64,000 bases of DNA from Magnolia sinica (Eukaryota; Streptophyta; Magnoliopsida; Magnoliales; Magnoliaceae): NCBI RefSeq assembly GCF_029962835.1, contig NC_080577.1, positions 27,014,501-27,078,500 of the forward strand, given 5' to 3'. Under the pieces are notes generated by a model that worked only from the letters and a program-made list of their open reading frames with translations, searched no databases and had not been told where the DNA came from. Below are positions 12,622-24,036 of the stretch, piece by piece (within the stretch, counting starts at the first letter, position 1; every line of letters begins with the position of its first letter). The translations under genes and the position numbers were made by a program.

Positions 12622-15600
12622 CTGTAAGAAACAATAAGAGCTCAGTGTCACAGACTTGACATTTGCAAGAGGATAAATCTAGGACTTCGCCAATTTGTAT
12701 TCTTCTTGTACGTTAGAGGCTATGTATATAGCCTGTAGAAAATTACAGAGAATTTTAAAGAGGGCTAAAATTATGTAGGGTAGTGTAGAGGTCTTTGGAA
12801 TGTTCTAGAGTTCTCTGTTGTGTTTTTATAATAAAAATAAATTTTAAAAATAAAAGTTTATTTTTAGTAAATAAATAAATATATTGATTATTAAAACTTT
12901 TCATAAAAAGAGTGTATAGCAAGTTGGTAAGAGAAGGGGTTTTTGCTTATGCAATCAGGGTTCAAATCTCCGCGCGTGCGCTGCTTGGGTGCTTTATTAG
13001 GCGCACTTAGCACCTCGCACGTGCGCATCATCTCATGGAGCCAAAAGAGCCTTAGTCTTTTTGGTACATGGTTTAATTTTTTTGAGCCATAGTGCAACTT
13101 GATTTGAACTAGGGTCTACCCTGAAGTATCATTAACCTTAGTGTTGATTGAGAGTGACTGTGACATGGTTGTACATGTGGCACCTATGACATATGTCGCT
13201 TATATGGGAACAATTAGGATGATTAGGACATGTGACTACAGTTTTAAACTGTTGGGTAATTGTTTATCTAAAAGGGTACATAAATAAGTACCATAGGACA
13301 AAAGGTCATGTCCTTTTATGGAAGAATATTGTTTGCTGTGAATGGGTGTGGATGTCTTGAAGACGCACATGAGTATCTCTTCAGGAAGAACTCCATAACC
13401 ATTCAATTGCTATAAATCTTGGATACTATAATCCAAAAGATATTCTCTCAATTTTCCAGCCGCGTTTTTTCTGAACTCAAGTAAAGGCAAATCGGTGTCA
13501 AAACTAGAGATTTGTTCAACACTTAAATGTTCAAATTTTTGTGTTGAAATTTGGATTGAGAGTTTATTGTATCGTGAAGACAATTTGCAGATTTTATTTG
13601 TTTGCATTTGCTGGAACTACCAAAAAAAGGGTAGTAAATCTATCTTGAAAAATTGACTATTCAAGTCAAGCCTTGAACCCGATAGATCTGATTGTCTCAT
13701 TATCTCTTCCCTCTATCCTCCGTTGTGTACAAGATTCATCATTTTTCCAACAGTTCTCTAGTGATTTTTGTAGAGAGAGTAGTGTAGAATAGTCTAAAGG
13801 GTTTGTAGAGGTCTCTAGAATGTTCTAGAGTTCTCTAGCGGGTTTTGTAGAGAGAGTAGTGTAGAATAGTCTAAAGGGTTTGTAGAGCATTCCCGGCTGT
13901 TGGATGATTGCCACATTAGCCATCCATGTAAAGTAACTAGAAGGCTCTTAGATCTATATAAGGGAGAGGGGTCCTATTTCTCACCTCAGAAAGCTATATG
14001 CTTTGGAGATCTTTGAGTAGTAGAAGCATTATTCACTTCAATCCTCTCATATGCTCTCCTTTTCCAAGTACCTTGGCTACAATTGGGCCATAGGGTGACT
14101 CATCCACAATGGGACTGCAAGTGCAAACAATGGCACTGTGAGTGCAAGTGCCATATTGTTTATGCTTGGGGAAGCACTCAGGCTGTGACATCAGGCACTA
14201 AGTACAATGTATAAGGGAGAAAACAGCGCAATTACGATGTATGATCATATGATATACCTCAAAACAGGACTTGTGGCCTGTTTGCACATTGGGTGGAATC
14301 CCAACTTCATGGAATTTTATCCAAAACGACATCAATCTGAAATCCTAGGGTGTTTGGTCTATCAAAAAAAAGCCATGATGATGGGTGGAAACAAAATGGA
14401 TAGGGGGCTATACCATCCAATCGATCGGATACATCCATATACATACTGAAGGGTAAGATAGCTTTAAGTTTTAAAATTTAAGTAGCAACTGAAATATGGT
14501 AACTGATGCAGAACAATTAACCACTTGCTCTAAAAGCTCGAACTGCCCCACTTCACATAGGTTCCGCTTTACACGAGCCATCCGCCTCACATGGGCTGCC
14601 CACCCCGAGTGTGCCCCTGCATCCCATAGGCTACCCCACTCGATCTCGGTGTGAAAATGCCCCCGTATTAATCACCTCTGGTGAGGAGTCTCGAATACAA
14701 GACCTCCCACTTTGATACCAATTTGATGCAAGACAATTAAGCACTTGCTCTAAAAGCTCGAACTGATAGAGTATGGAAAATTAATCTATTTATCTCATAG
14801 CCCAGGCCCCACATCCCATGGGTTAAGACCTCGGTCAAACTCCACTTGTGGGCTCCACTTCACATGGGTTTTGCTTCACACGAGCCACCCGCCTCACACG
14901 GGTCGCCCACCCCGAGTGTGCCCCTGCATCCCACAGGCCACCCCACTTGAGCCCGGTGTGAAAATGCCCCTGCATTAGTAACCTTCTAGAGATGAATGGA
15001 TCATGCGATGGACGACAACAAAGAGACATTGTACGGTCAAACAGAGAGAGCATCCCCAAAAATCATTTGAAAAGCTCACATAAGCTTCCGAGCTATGTTA
15101 TGTGGATATGATTGTATGTCTTGGGTATGGCCTTTAGAATTAAATATAAAAGTTGTATCTGTAGCTTCTCATAATCCAGTTCACTTAGAACAAAATCATT
15201 CTAACAAGATTCAAATCTCAAACTTCATTACAAAACCCATGTCTGAAGCTCGCTGACACAGACGTTAGGAGAAAAAAAAAAACCTTTAGCTCTTGTAATT
15301 TAGCATAATTTATACATACTATTCATATAATTCTGCGAAACATCTCTTACTTGTTCTAAATCTTTTGCATTTATGAACTGAATTTCATGCAATAGCACAT
15401 TTTAAAATCTAGTAATATATCTGTATGAACGTGACCATTTTCGGTGTTTAAGGGGCAAGCAATGCACATTCAGGTTCATGGCAAGTCAGAAAAACATTGT
15501 GTCTATTGGAAAGATATAGGAGAGAAATTACCCAAGTAGCTAGGTTCTGTTCCTCAGTAGGCCTGGTAGTATCAATGGCTCTTCTCCCTGTGATTAGCTC

Positions 15601-18600
15601 CAGCAAAACAACTCCAAAGCTGTACACATCTGATTTCACCGTCAGCTGACCCGTTCTCGCATACTCAGGTGCACAATAGCCATAGGTCCCCATCACTCTC
15701 GAGGAGACGTGGGTCTTATCTCCGATTGGACCGAGCTTAGCAAGCCCAAAATCTGATAGTTTTGGATTGAATTGTTCGTCGAGCAAAATGTTAGATGATT
15801 TCAGATCACGGTAAATGACAGGCGGGTTGGCCTTCTCATGCAAATACTCCAAACCTTTGGCAGCACCAGTAGCTACTTTCATTCTAGTATACCAGTCTAA
15901 TGGTTTCTGGTCTCGTGGAAGATCTGGAAACAAAATGTCATGTGGAATCTATTCAGTTGTAATCATGCATTGCATTGAAAACATATCTATGGTACAAATG
16001 TACAATGTGTTGAACTGGAATGGCCCTTCTAGAGAAGGAGAATTCTGAATGTTGATCGTCCTCTAGCTATATCTAAGGGTATATGCTTGGATGTTCCTGA
16101 CATCAGCATGGTCCAGTACTGCCAAAAAGCAGGAGGAATGGACGACAGAATCCTGCATGATACTGATTCTGTTTCCCATACCTTCCCAAATGCTAATCGC
16201 ACCTTGTTAAGCCCTGAGGCTGGCCAACTGCCATTTTGGTGCTGCTACATAAAATGAAAAAAAAAAAAGAAGGCCCGTCTAGTTACAGTTAAAGTTGTGT
16301 TCTCATTGAACTTTTTGAACACCACTGTCCAACCATTGGTATTTGAACATGTTTGTATGAATGGACTATTTTGTTGTATTTTCTGTTGTTTGTCAAACAC
16401 CATTGTTTAGACAAGCAATGGCTCTTGTACATATTAGGCACATTGGGACGTGTGGATATGACGTGCAATTGTAGATTATTATGGCATTTGTCACACATAT
16501 GGTTACTTGAAGATGCATGGTAACAAATGTCAATATCTTGAACATGCACATCAGCATATTTGGCACATGTACATATGGATGCGGCTCATGTCTCACATGT
16601 GAGGTGCTTGAGGGTCGAATGTGACACATGTGAGGTGGTTGAAGACAAGCGGTCTCACTTATGGCACATTTGTGCATGTGGCTTATGTGGCAAATATGGC
16701 ACGTGTACAAAAGATCACTACTCCTTTTTGTAAAACCAACTATGTGTTTGTACTGCCGAGTCCATAATAATGGCTAGTTTTTTGGAGAGCTCGTCTTTGA
16801 TTTTATTGGAGTTATTGCCATTTCCGAATAATCGTAGCGGACAAACCATGGACATATGCTTTGTCTTGACAAGGTTGTTTGAATGGAACTTTTTCAGTAA
16901 CCAAACGGCCCCTAAGGGGTTCTACAATCAGTTTCTATAATTCAATCGCATATCTCTGACCAAAATAAGAATGATTGGTGTTTCTGAAAATCCATTCTGA
17001 AGTTGCACTAGCAAATAAAAACTAACTGGCAAAATCACACGGTTTGATTAAACGCAGTACAATATGATTACTGCTACTAATTAAATGGCTAGCACTACAT
17101 CAAGATGAAGAAAGCGAGAATGCCATACCAAGCAGATGGTCTTCTAGAGAACCCAAGGACATGTATTCATACACCAAAAGCCTTTGCTCTCCATCTGCAC
17201 AGTACCCGATAAGATTTACCAGATTTTGATGGTGAAGAAGGCTAAGCATCAAAACCTCAACAAGAAACTCTCTGTTTCCTTGCAATCCATTCCTGTCGAG
17301 TTGCTTAACAGCTACAACCTGTCCAAAATAAGCTGAAATTAGTACCGACTCCATAAGCATTCATAGAAGACATCCCAAAATTTTCCAAAATGGTCCAGGC
17401 ATTAGCAGATCTAATCGGTACTTGTAAGGCTGGTGATCTGGACAGTTGGTCCGATGATCATTGGAAGATCCTAAACCTTGGATCAGTGGCCACCAATAGA
17501 TGGTGAAGGAAACGGGAAAATGGGCCACTGGAAGATTAGGATTTTCCTATCTCGGGGATTTTTGGGGCATTCCCATCTATAGCATGGCCCTTCAGAGCAA
17601 CAGTCTGGATCACCAATTCATGGCATGCACATGTATGGAATCCTGCACATAGACAAGCAATATGTTTCGAAGAGGACAAGTAAGGACAGAAAACAAGCTG
17701 AGCAATAAATATACCTGGCCGTTCTCAAGGCGCCCCTTATAAACCCTTCCAAAACCTCCTTCCCCCACGAGACACTCCGGACGGAAATTCTTTGTAGCTG
17801 TAGCTAGCTCACGGAATGTGAAAGTTTGTGCGGCGATGTTTCCATTACCAGAATCTTTTGCCTCTTCACGCTCAGGTGAATTCTTCTCTTTGGGATTCTC
17901 TGCACGTGGAAGAATGGAGTGAGCATGCCATCATCATCCTATAAAATCATAGTCATCAACAACAAAGGTTTGTCCCGGCTATTTGGGATTTTGGGTTATG
18001 TCATCATCATCATCATCATCTAAGCCTTGTCCCAACTAATTGGGGTCAGCTACATGAATTAAAATTTGTGGAAAAAGTTTCACGCCGGCTGCCAACTTGA
18101 CACAACTCACCTCCTTTATGCAGGCTTGGAATGGCAGTGAGAGCACAAAACTCCCACGGGTGTTAGTTCCATGTTGTATCAAACCCATTTTGAGTTATGT
18201 CACACGCGAGAAAATATAATTGAAATTTAAGTCATCTTCTCTGCTTTGTTGTCTACTTCTGTTTGAGTGCAATTCGTAATCGAAATCGATTATGTGGCCA
18301 AGCCAACTTGGTTTATGGGAGTAAGCTTAAGGGTTGTTTGGCTCCTGGGAATCCAGCACCTGGGAAATGGATTCCATTATTGAGAGGGACTGAATTTGTG
18401 TTTGGGTCCTAGGAAAGGATTGCAATGAACTCCCATGGGAATCCAATTTGCAAAATTTGTCCCTTTTAAAATTCCCATCTTTAAGATGGGTTGCAAAATT
18501 TCCCATCCAACAATCATTTATTTGAAGAGGATAAAAAGCCTCTCCTCTCTTCTCCTCTCCATTCCCAGTATCCGAACACAAACTGGTTGCATAAGAATAA

Positions 18601-20059
18601 CTTTTCCAGTACCCAAAAACCATAGACAGAATCTGTTTCCCAGGAACAAATTCATGACCCTTTTAAGATTCTAGGGAGCCAAACAACCCCTCACGGCCTG
18701 TTTGGATTAACTCCATCATAAGAATGAAATGGAGTGAGGCCAGCTTCATGAGTTTTTTTTTTTTTTTTTTTGAAAGATAGCCTCATGAGTATTTTGTGAA
18801 GCAAAACTATTAAATGCAAATGGTGAGATGCGCAAACTACTTCCATCCGCAAAATGTGTCCCAAAATAAGAATGTAATGATAATCAGTTGAACCTGATTA
18901 TCATCTCATTATCATAATGGGCGGTGCATGCTTACTTCTTCCCATATTCTTGGGCAGGTTGAAACTGGCTGCTGGCTCATTGTTGACATATCTACTATAA
19001 ACTCTATACAATGTTGAATATGGTAACAAACACATCAAGTGATGAATGGTTGTCCAGAGTCACGGAAATGAAAAATGCCAAGTACACTGTCCACAGGATT
19101 GGTGGTGGACACAAGACAAAGTGGAACACGTTCCAGATCTACATCGCCCATCAGGCGGGCCCCACGTGTAGATGCCCTGAGCCAAAGATCAGGAAGGTTC
19201 GCATATCTAGTGGGTGACATATGTACGTTGAGTGCACTGTTGGTCAATTTTTGACAATCTGTTTATTTTGTACATGTGTAGCTGACCAGATGAGAGAATC
19301 ACCCTGACGTCCGGCCAGGACCATCTTCTCAGTGGGCCCTGCCAAATGAACAGTTTGGATCGGTGACATGTGCAGGCACTATCCCAATGGTACACGCATT
19401 TGTAAGAACTCACTTAGTAGGGCCCCATGGAAATTACAAGCACAAAGAGTCACATGTGTGGTATGGAATTTGGCATGCGATACTTCATAACAACAATGCA
19501 TATGAAGAATAATAAGCTAAGAGTAAGATTTTAATCGAGATGAGGAGAATATGAGTTTCAGAATTGAAAGGAAATAAAATGTGGATATTACGGAGACTTC
19601 TAACAGCTCTCATGTGTTATCATATCTTGAAAAGGAACTCCATGGTGTTGTGGTATAACATATATTCAGATGGAAGGAGAAAAATCGTCACAAATTTTCT
19701 CATGAACTGTGTGACAGATGGAGCTGTCAAAGCAAACCAGCCATTTACATGACTCTGGAGAGAAGTTCTAATGAACAATGAAAGATGGTAGTATTAACTG
19801 AGACATATCAGTAGTGTTATTTTTTTATTTTTTTTTAAAATAGTTTTTTTAAAAGTTTTTTTAGTTGTTTATTTTATTTTATTTTATTTTTTTGACAATT
19901 TACTATGCTTCCATGATTGACAAGGCAATTGAGAAGCTTACCAGGCTGTTGTTGTGGGGAATTGTCGTTTTGGGGAGCTGGTGGTGACCGCTCCCTCTTG
20001 CTGGCATTCCTTTTTGTCTCTTTCTTTTCACTGGAAGAGAAACAAGGAAAGCAACTCAT
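12253..20059 (-). CDS. Receptor-like cytoplasmic kinase, RLCK-VII PBL27/PBS1-like, five exons
   Basis: This is a Ser/Thr protein kinase of the class that relays signals from cell-surface receptors at the plasma membrane. Arabidopsis PBL27 acts in chitin signalling. Exons on the minus strand are 20059-19942, 17899-17715, 17318-17129, 15923-15532 and 12621-12253, all with GT-AG borders and matching phases, giving about 417 residues. Motifs: glycine loop GEGGFG (residues 85-90), VAVK lysine 106, catalytic YRDLK (Asp204), DFG (222-224), activation segment [10 protein letters not shown] and APE (249-251). The N-terminus MSCFPCF offers Cys3 and Cys6 for palmitoylation but lacks Gly2. The C-terminal tail is acidic and charged. 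An in-frame upstream ATG at 20083 is a possible alternative start. Its 5' flank lies in a large inverted duplication and its introns carry several transposons. The family call is firm; the exact orthologue is not. Confidence 0.92.
12885..13095 (+). mobile_element. Possible tRNA-derived SINE in kinase intron 4
   Basis: A box-A-like TATAGCAAGTTGGTAAGAG at 12914 and a box-B-like GGGTTCAAATCT at 12958 lie about 40 bases apart, as in tRNA-derived SINEs. No target-site duplication was identified, so the limits are approximate. Confidence 0.5.
13752..13888. repeat. Tandem duplication of about 78 bp in kinase intron 4
   Basis: Two copies begin near GTTCTCTAGTGATTTTTGTAG and GTTCTCTAGCGGGTTTTGTAG. 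Both continue with AGAGAGTAGTGTAGAATAGT and CTAAAGGGTTTGTAGAG. A related diverged copy lies at 12770-12820, so about 0.9 kb seems to have been inserted between repeat units. Confidence 0.7.
14504..14977 (-). mobile_element. TRIM/SMART-like mini LTR retroelement with 5-bp TSD
   Basis: The element is flanked by GTAAC at 14499-14503 and 14978-14982. Two direct repeats (14504-14670 and 14724-14977) share TGATGCA at one end and GCATTA or GTATTA at the other. The 53-bp piece between them, read on the minus strand, starts AATTGGTATCAAAGTGGGAG, a primer-binding site close to the complement of initiator tRNA-Met. The right repeat is longer by an internal segment at about 14770-14850. It lies in intron 4 of the kinase gene, on the same strand as the gene. 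Confidence 0.8.
15532..15923 (-). CDS. Kinase exon 4 (catalytic and activation loops)
   Basis: It follows the acceptor TTTCCAG and ends TTGG|GTAATT. It encodes residues 165-295, with [23 protein letters not shown] and [12 protein letters not shown]. All catalytic residues are present. Confidence 0.95.
16271..16913. mobile_element. Possible hAT-like MITE in kinase intron 3
   Basis: The left end GGCCCGTCTAGTTACAG resembles the complement of the right end, GGGGCCGTTTGGTTACTG. The inside holds GCACATGTG-type repeats and no gene. No target-site duplication was recognised, so this is a weak call. Confidence 0.35.
17129..17318 (-). CDS. Kinase exon 3 (catalytic lysine and helix C)
   Basis: It follows the acceptor TTGGACAG and ends CTTG|GTATGG. 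It encodes residues 102-164, with [19 protein letters not shown] and the hinge-region [16 protein letters not shown]. The last base pairs with AT of exon 4 to make Asp165. Confidence 0.93.
17715..17899 (-). CDS. Kinase exon 2 (glycine-rich loop)
   Basis: It follows the acceptor GTGCAG and ends CAG|GTATAT. It encodes residues 40-101, including the family hallmark [20 protein letters not shown] and the nucleotide-binding loop. Confidence 0.92.
18004..18186 (-). mobile_element. Retroposon with (ATG)n tail and 16-bp TSD in kinase intron 1
   Basis: Direct repeats ATTTTGGGTTATGTCA (17988-18003) and ATTTTGAGTTATGTCA (18187-18202) differ at one base. Read on the minus strand, the body ends with ACCCCAATTAGTTGGGACAA and a run of ATG triplets. 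That 3' end is widespread in plant genomes. The long TSD and short tail indicate target-primed insertion of a SINE or a truncated LINE. Confidence 0.75.
18331..18690. mobile_element. hAT-like MITE in kinase intron 1
   Basis: The left end is GGGTTGTTTGGCTCCTGGGA and the reverse complement of the right end is GGGGTTGTTTGGCTCCCTAG. The homology continues inwards (AATCC/AATCT, CTGGGAAA). About 360 bp long and non-coding. A second GGCCTGTTTGG end begins right after it at 18696. Confidence 0.7.
19942..20059 (-). CDS. Kinase exon 1 (N-terminal membrane-anchor region)
   Basis: It encodes 39 residues plus one base, beginning [13 protein letters not shown] and ending QQQP. The donor is G|GTAAGC. The split codon joins AG at the start of exon 2 to give Glu. 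The start at 20059 was chosen because its product resembles the N-termini of PBL27-type kinases. Confidence 0.85.
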
Positions 20060-20149
20060 TTCCCAAATCCGATTTCCGAACAAAGTAACCCTGTAGTTCT
20101 TCCCAGTACTGTAATTTTCAAATCAGAAGTTGAGCCTTTAGCCCCAAGT

Positions 20150-21891
20150 CCTGAATCAAAATCGATTACCGATTCCCTGAAAACAAGCTGGAATGAATGT
20201 AGTGGATCAGAACCCAAATTCCCAAATCCCTAAATTGATTTCCATAATTCATCAAACACATCCCACCAACCCGACCTCCAAAGCCCGGATAGTCACATCA
20301 AAATCTTGTTGACCCAGATAAAGAATACGCCAAAATCCCATCCACCCAATTCCCAATTTCATAAACAAAACAAAAGTACATAAAAATCCGTCGACCCAAT
20401 TCACGATTTCATCAAACAAGATCTAAAACATCAAAATCTCATCGACCCACATCACCATTTCATCCCAAAAAAATATTAGAAAGAAAAAAAATCTCAACAA
20501 ATATCCAATTCCAATCAGAGAAACAAAACCCGATTCTGGAAAGGCCTGACAACTGGAAAACCCTGACAGATTTCACGAATCAGGGCAAGAACTAGTCTTC
20601 AGACCCAACCATGTTTGGGTATGAAAAAGGAAGGGAAGATGGTAAGGTTCTGTCCGTCACTTCTCCACAGAAAAAGGGAGAGATTTTCGGAGATTTGAAG
20701 GTGTCTAAGGAAGGAGACGTGGATCCACATTCCAGCCTATGTGAAGGGTACAATGCCGTTGGAGATTTTGGTTAGGATAGAAAAAAAAAAGAAAAGAAAA
20801 TGATTTGACCGAGAGGAATGAGGAGAGACGAGTTTCTCGTTGCCACAATTTTGAACTGTTTTCTATAAAAATAGCGTGCGAATCTAACCGTTTGAGATGG
20901 AGATTACGTTTGGAGATTTAAATTAGGGGCATGAGAGTAACGTCTATCGGCGCATGTTAGTGGAACCAAGCGTTAGAATATAAAGTGCACCGCGGGTGAA
21001 GTGGGGATGTTCCAGCCGTCGCCTCACGGACGCAGATTGGGTACTACCCCTGCCTGTCCCGAGCTCGAAACAGGCTGGAGTCTGAGGGTCCACCGTGATA
21101 TATGGGTTTCATCCACACCGTCCATCCATTTTTTTTCATATAATTTTAGGGTAAATGAAAAAAATGATTTATATATAATGTTTAAATGGACCACACGATA
21201 GGAATCAGAAATTATAATGACACTCACCGTTGAAGCCTTCCTAAGGCCCACCTTGATGTTTATTTTCCATCTAACCTATTCATAAGGTCACATATACATG
21301 GAAGAAGGTAAAACACAAATATAAGCTTGATCCAAAACTTTTGTGGCCTTTAAGAAGTTTTCAACGATAGAAATTCAATCCCCAATGATTGGTCAACTTT
21401 TTTGGAATTATGCCTTAAAATGATATGAAAATATAGATGGACGGTGTGGATGAAACACAAAATAACAGTGGATCCTCAAGAGTCTCACTGTCATGAGCGG
21501 GGGTGATACCCAATCCGTGTAGCTGTACCTTTTGCAAGCAACTTTCCTATAACCACGGGGAGCGGATGAGGTGAGAGTCTGCCTCACCGAAGAAGGTGCG
21601 GCCCATACCATGGGCCCACCTTCATCTATCTATTATGTATCCACGCCGTCTGTATTTTGAATATTATTTGGCCTTTTTTGGGATGAAAATATCCTCTCGT
21701 GCGGCAATTGCTTTTCGTAAAAGGTGACATGTACTTTTAAGAATGATGGTATAGGCCCTTCTAAATTAATAACTAAGGTCATCCATCATCTGATCTACTA
21801 GGTACACTTTTATCGGATAAGCATGAATCCACGGGAGGTAGGATCATTTCGAAAAATCAAGTTGGAGTTGTCATTGGTCCGCAACTGCATA
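20150..21891. repeat. Left arm of a 3.9-kb inverted repeat (kinase 5' region)
   Basis: This arm is the near-complement of 22311-24036. It starts at CCTGAATCAAAATCGATTAC, about 90 bases above the start codon, and covers the presumed 5' leader, the promoter and a foldback MITE-like segment at about 21000-21610. It ends near GGTCCGCAACTGCAT. Arm differences are scattered single bases and small indels, so it is not a recent perfect copy. Confidence 0.9.
20840..20880 (-). promoter_or_regulatory. Candidate core promoter of the kinase gene
   Basis: On the minus strand the sequence reads CGCTATTTTTATAGAAAACA at about 20855-20876. This is a TATA-like stretch some 800 bases above the start codon, ahead of a CT-rich leader. 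It is duplicated in the other arm of the inverted repeat (23310-23340). The call rests on motif and position only. Confidence 0.35.
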
Positions 21892-22310
21892 CATCAATAT
21901 ATATAATTTATTATAATAATCAATATACATATATTATTGTATATATTATATTACATATATAATATATATAATGAATATAATATAGTTGTTCACAAATAAC
22001 TATATTTATTAGTAATTATTATATATATTAACTATATTATTATATAATATTATACTATATATTAAATATCATAACTATTATAATAATATAGTTATAATAT
22101 ATTATTAATATTATAATATTATTACATAATTAATATATTATTATAATATTATTCATAATAATTATAGTATCATATAATATAATATATAATATATAATATA
22201 ATATTATTGAATAACCAAGCTATAGTATATTAATATATATTATAATTTTACCACAGTTCTTTAAGAAGTTGTCATACCCAATTGAGTTCAGATTTAACAC
22301 ACACAGTTAA
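21892..22310. other. AT-rich loop of the inverted repeat
   Basis: About 420 bases of almost pure A and T made of ATATAATATTAT words. It contains TTGAATAACCAAGCTATAG at 22206, followed by TTTTACCACAGTTCTTT. Both words also occur at 25390-25450, outside the repeat. Confidence 0.8.
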
Positions 22311-24036
22311 TGCAGTTCGGACCAATGACAACTCCAGCTTGATTGTTCGAAATGATCCTACCTCTCGTGGATCCATGCTTGTCTGATAAAAGTGTAGTAG
22401 ATCAGATGATGGATGACTTCAATTATTAATTTAGCAGGGCCTATACCATCGTTCTTAAAAGTACATGTCACCTTTTACAAAAAGCAATTGCTGCAGGAGA
22501 GGATATTTTCATCCCGAAAAAGGCCAAATAATATTCAAAATACAGACGGCGTGGATACATAATAGATAGATGAAGGTGGGCCCATGGTATGGGTTGCACC
22601 TTCTTCGGTGAGGCGGGCTCTCACCTCATCCGCTCCCCGTGGTTACAAGAAAGTTGCTTGCAAAAGGTACAGCTACACGGATTGGGTACCACCCCCTCTC
22701 ATGACAGTGAGACTCTTGAGGGTCCACCGTTATATATGTGTTTCATCCACACCGTCCATCTATTTTTTCATATCATTTTAAGGCATAATTCCAAAAAAGT
22801 GGACTAGTCATTGGGGATTGAATTTCTACCGTTGAAAACTTCTTAATGGCCACAGAAGTTTTAGATCAAGCTTATATTGTTTTTTACTTTCTTCCATGTA
22901 TATATGACCTTATGAATAGGTTAAATGGAAAATAAACATCAAGGTGGGTTTTAGGAAGGTTTTAACGATGAACGTCATTATAATTTCTGATTCTTATCGT
23001 GTGGTCCATTTAAACATTGTATATAAATTATTTTTTTCATTTACCCTAAAATTATATGAAAAAATGGATGGACGGTGTAGATGAAACCCATATATCACGG
23101 TGGACCCTCAGACTCCAGCCTGTTCCGAACTCAGGACAGGCGGGGGTAGTACCCAATCTGCGTCCGTGAGGCGACGGCTGGAACATCCCCACTTCACTCG
23201 CGGTGCACTCTATATTCTAACGCTTGGTTCCACTAACATGCACTAGTAGACGTTACTCCCACGCCCCTAATTTAAATCTTCAAACGTAATCTCCATCCCA
23301 AACGGTTAGATTCGCACGCTGTTTTTATAGAAAACAGCTCAAAATCGTGGTGACGAAAAACTCGTCTCTCCTCATTCCTCTCGGTCAAATCATTTTCTTT
23401 TCTTTTTTTTCTATCCTAACCAAAATCTCTAACGACATTGTACCCTTCACATAGGCTGGAATGTGGATCCACATCTCCTTCCTTAGATATCTTCAAATCT
23501 CCAAAAATCTCTCCATTTTTCTGCGGAGAAGCGACTGACAGAACCTTACCATCTTCCCTTCCTTTTTCATACCCAAACATGATTGGGTCTGATGACTAGT
23601 TCTCGCCCTGATTCGTGAAATCTGTCAGGGTTTTCCAGTTGTCAGGTCTCTCCAGAATCGAGTTCTGTTTCTCTGATTGGAATTGGATATTTGTTGAGAT
23701 TTTTTTTATAATATTTTTTTGGATGAAATGGTGATGTGGGTCGTTGAGATTTTAATGTTTTAGATCTTATTTGATGAAATCGTAAATTGGGTTGATGGAT
23801 TTTTATGTACTTTTGTTTTATTTATGAAATTGAAAATTTGGTAGATGAGATTTTGGTGTATTTTTTATCTAGGTCAACAGGATTTTGATGTGACTATTCG
23901 GGCTTTGGAGGTCGGATTGGTGGGATGTGTTTGATGAATTATGAAAATCAATTTAGGGATTTCGAAATTTGGGTTCTGATCTACTACATTCAGTCTAGCT
24001 TGTTTTCAGGGAATTGGTAATCAATTTTGATTCAGG
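22311..24036. repeat. Right arm of the 3.9-kb inverted repeat
   Basis: It carries the complement of the kinase upstream region: the MITE-like segment at 22590-23190, the promoter-like region at 23200-23400 and the leader up to TTTTGATTCAGG at 24036. It contains no kinase coding sequence. A transcript started from this promoter copy would run rightwards into AT-rich DNA. Confidence 0.9.

Noticed and set aside
12905-12975. tRNA gene
   Set aside because: Box A and box B spacing is tRNA-like, but no cloverleaf or acceptor stem could be formed by eye. A SINE fits better; the same applies at 9289-9427 and 51244-51345.
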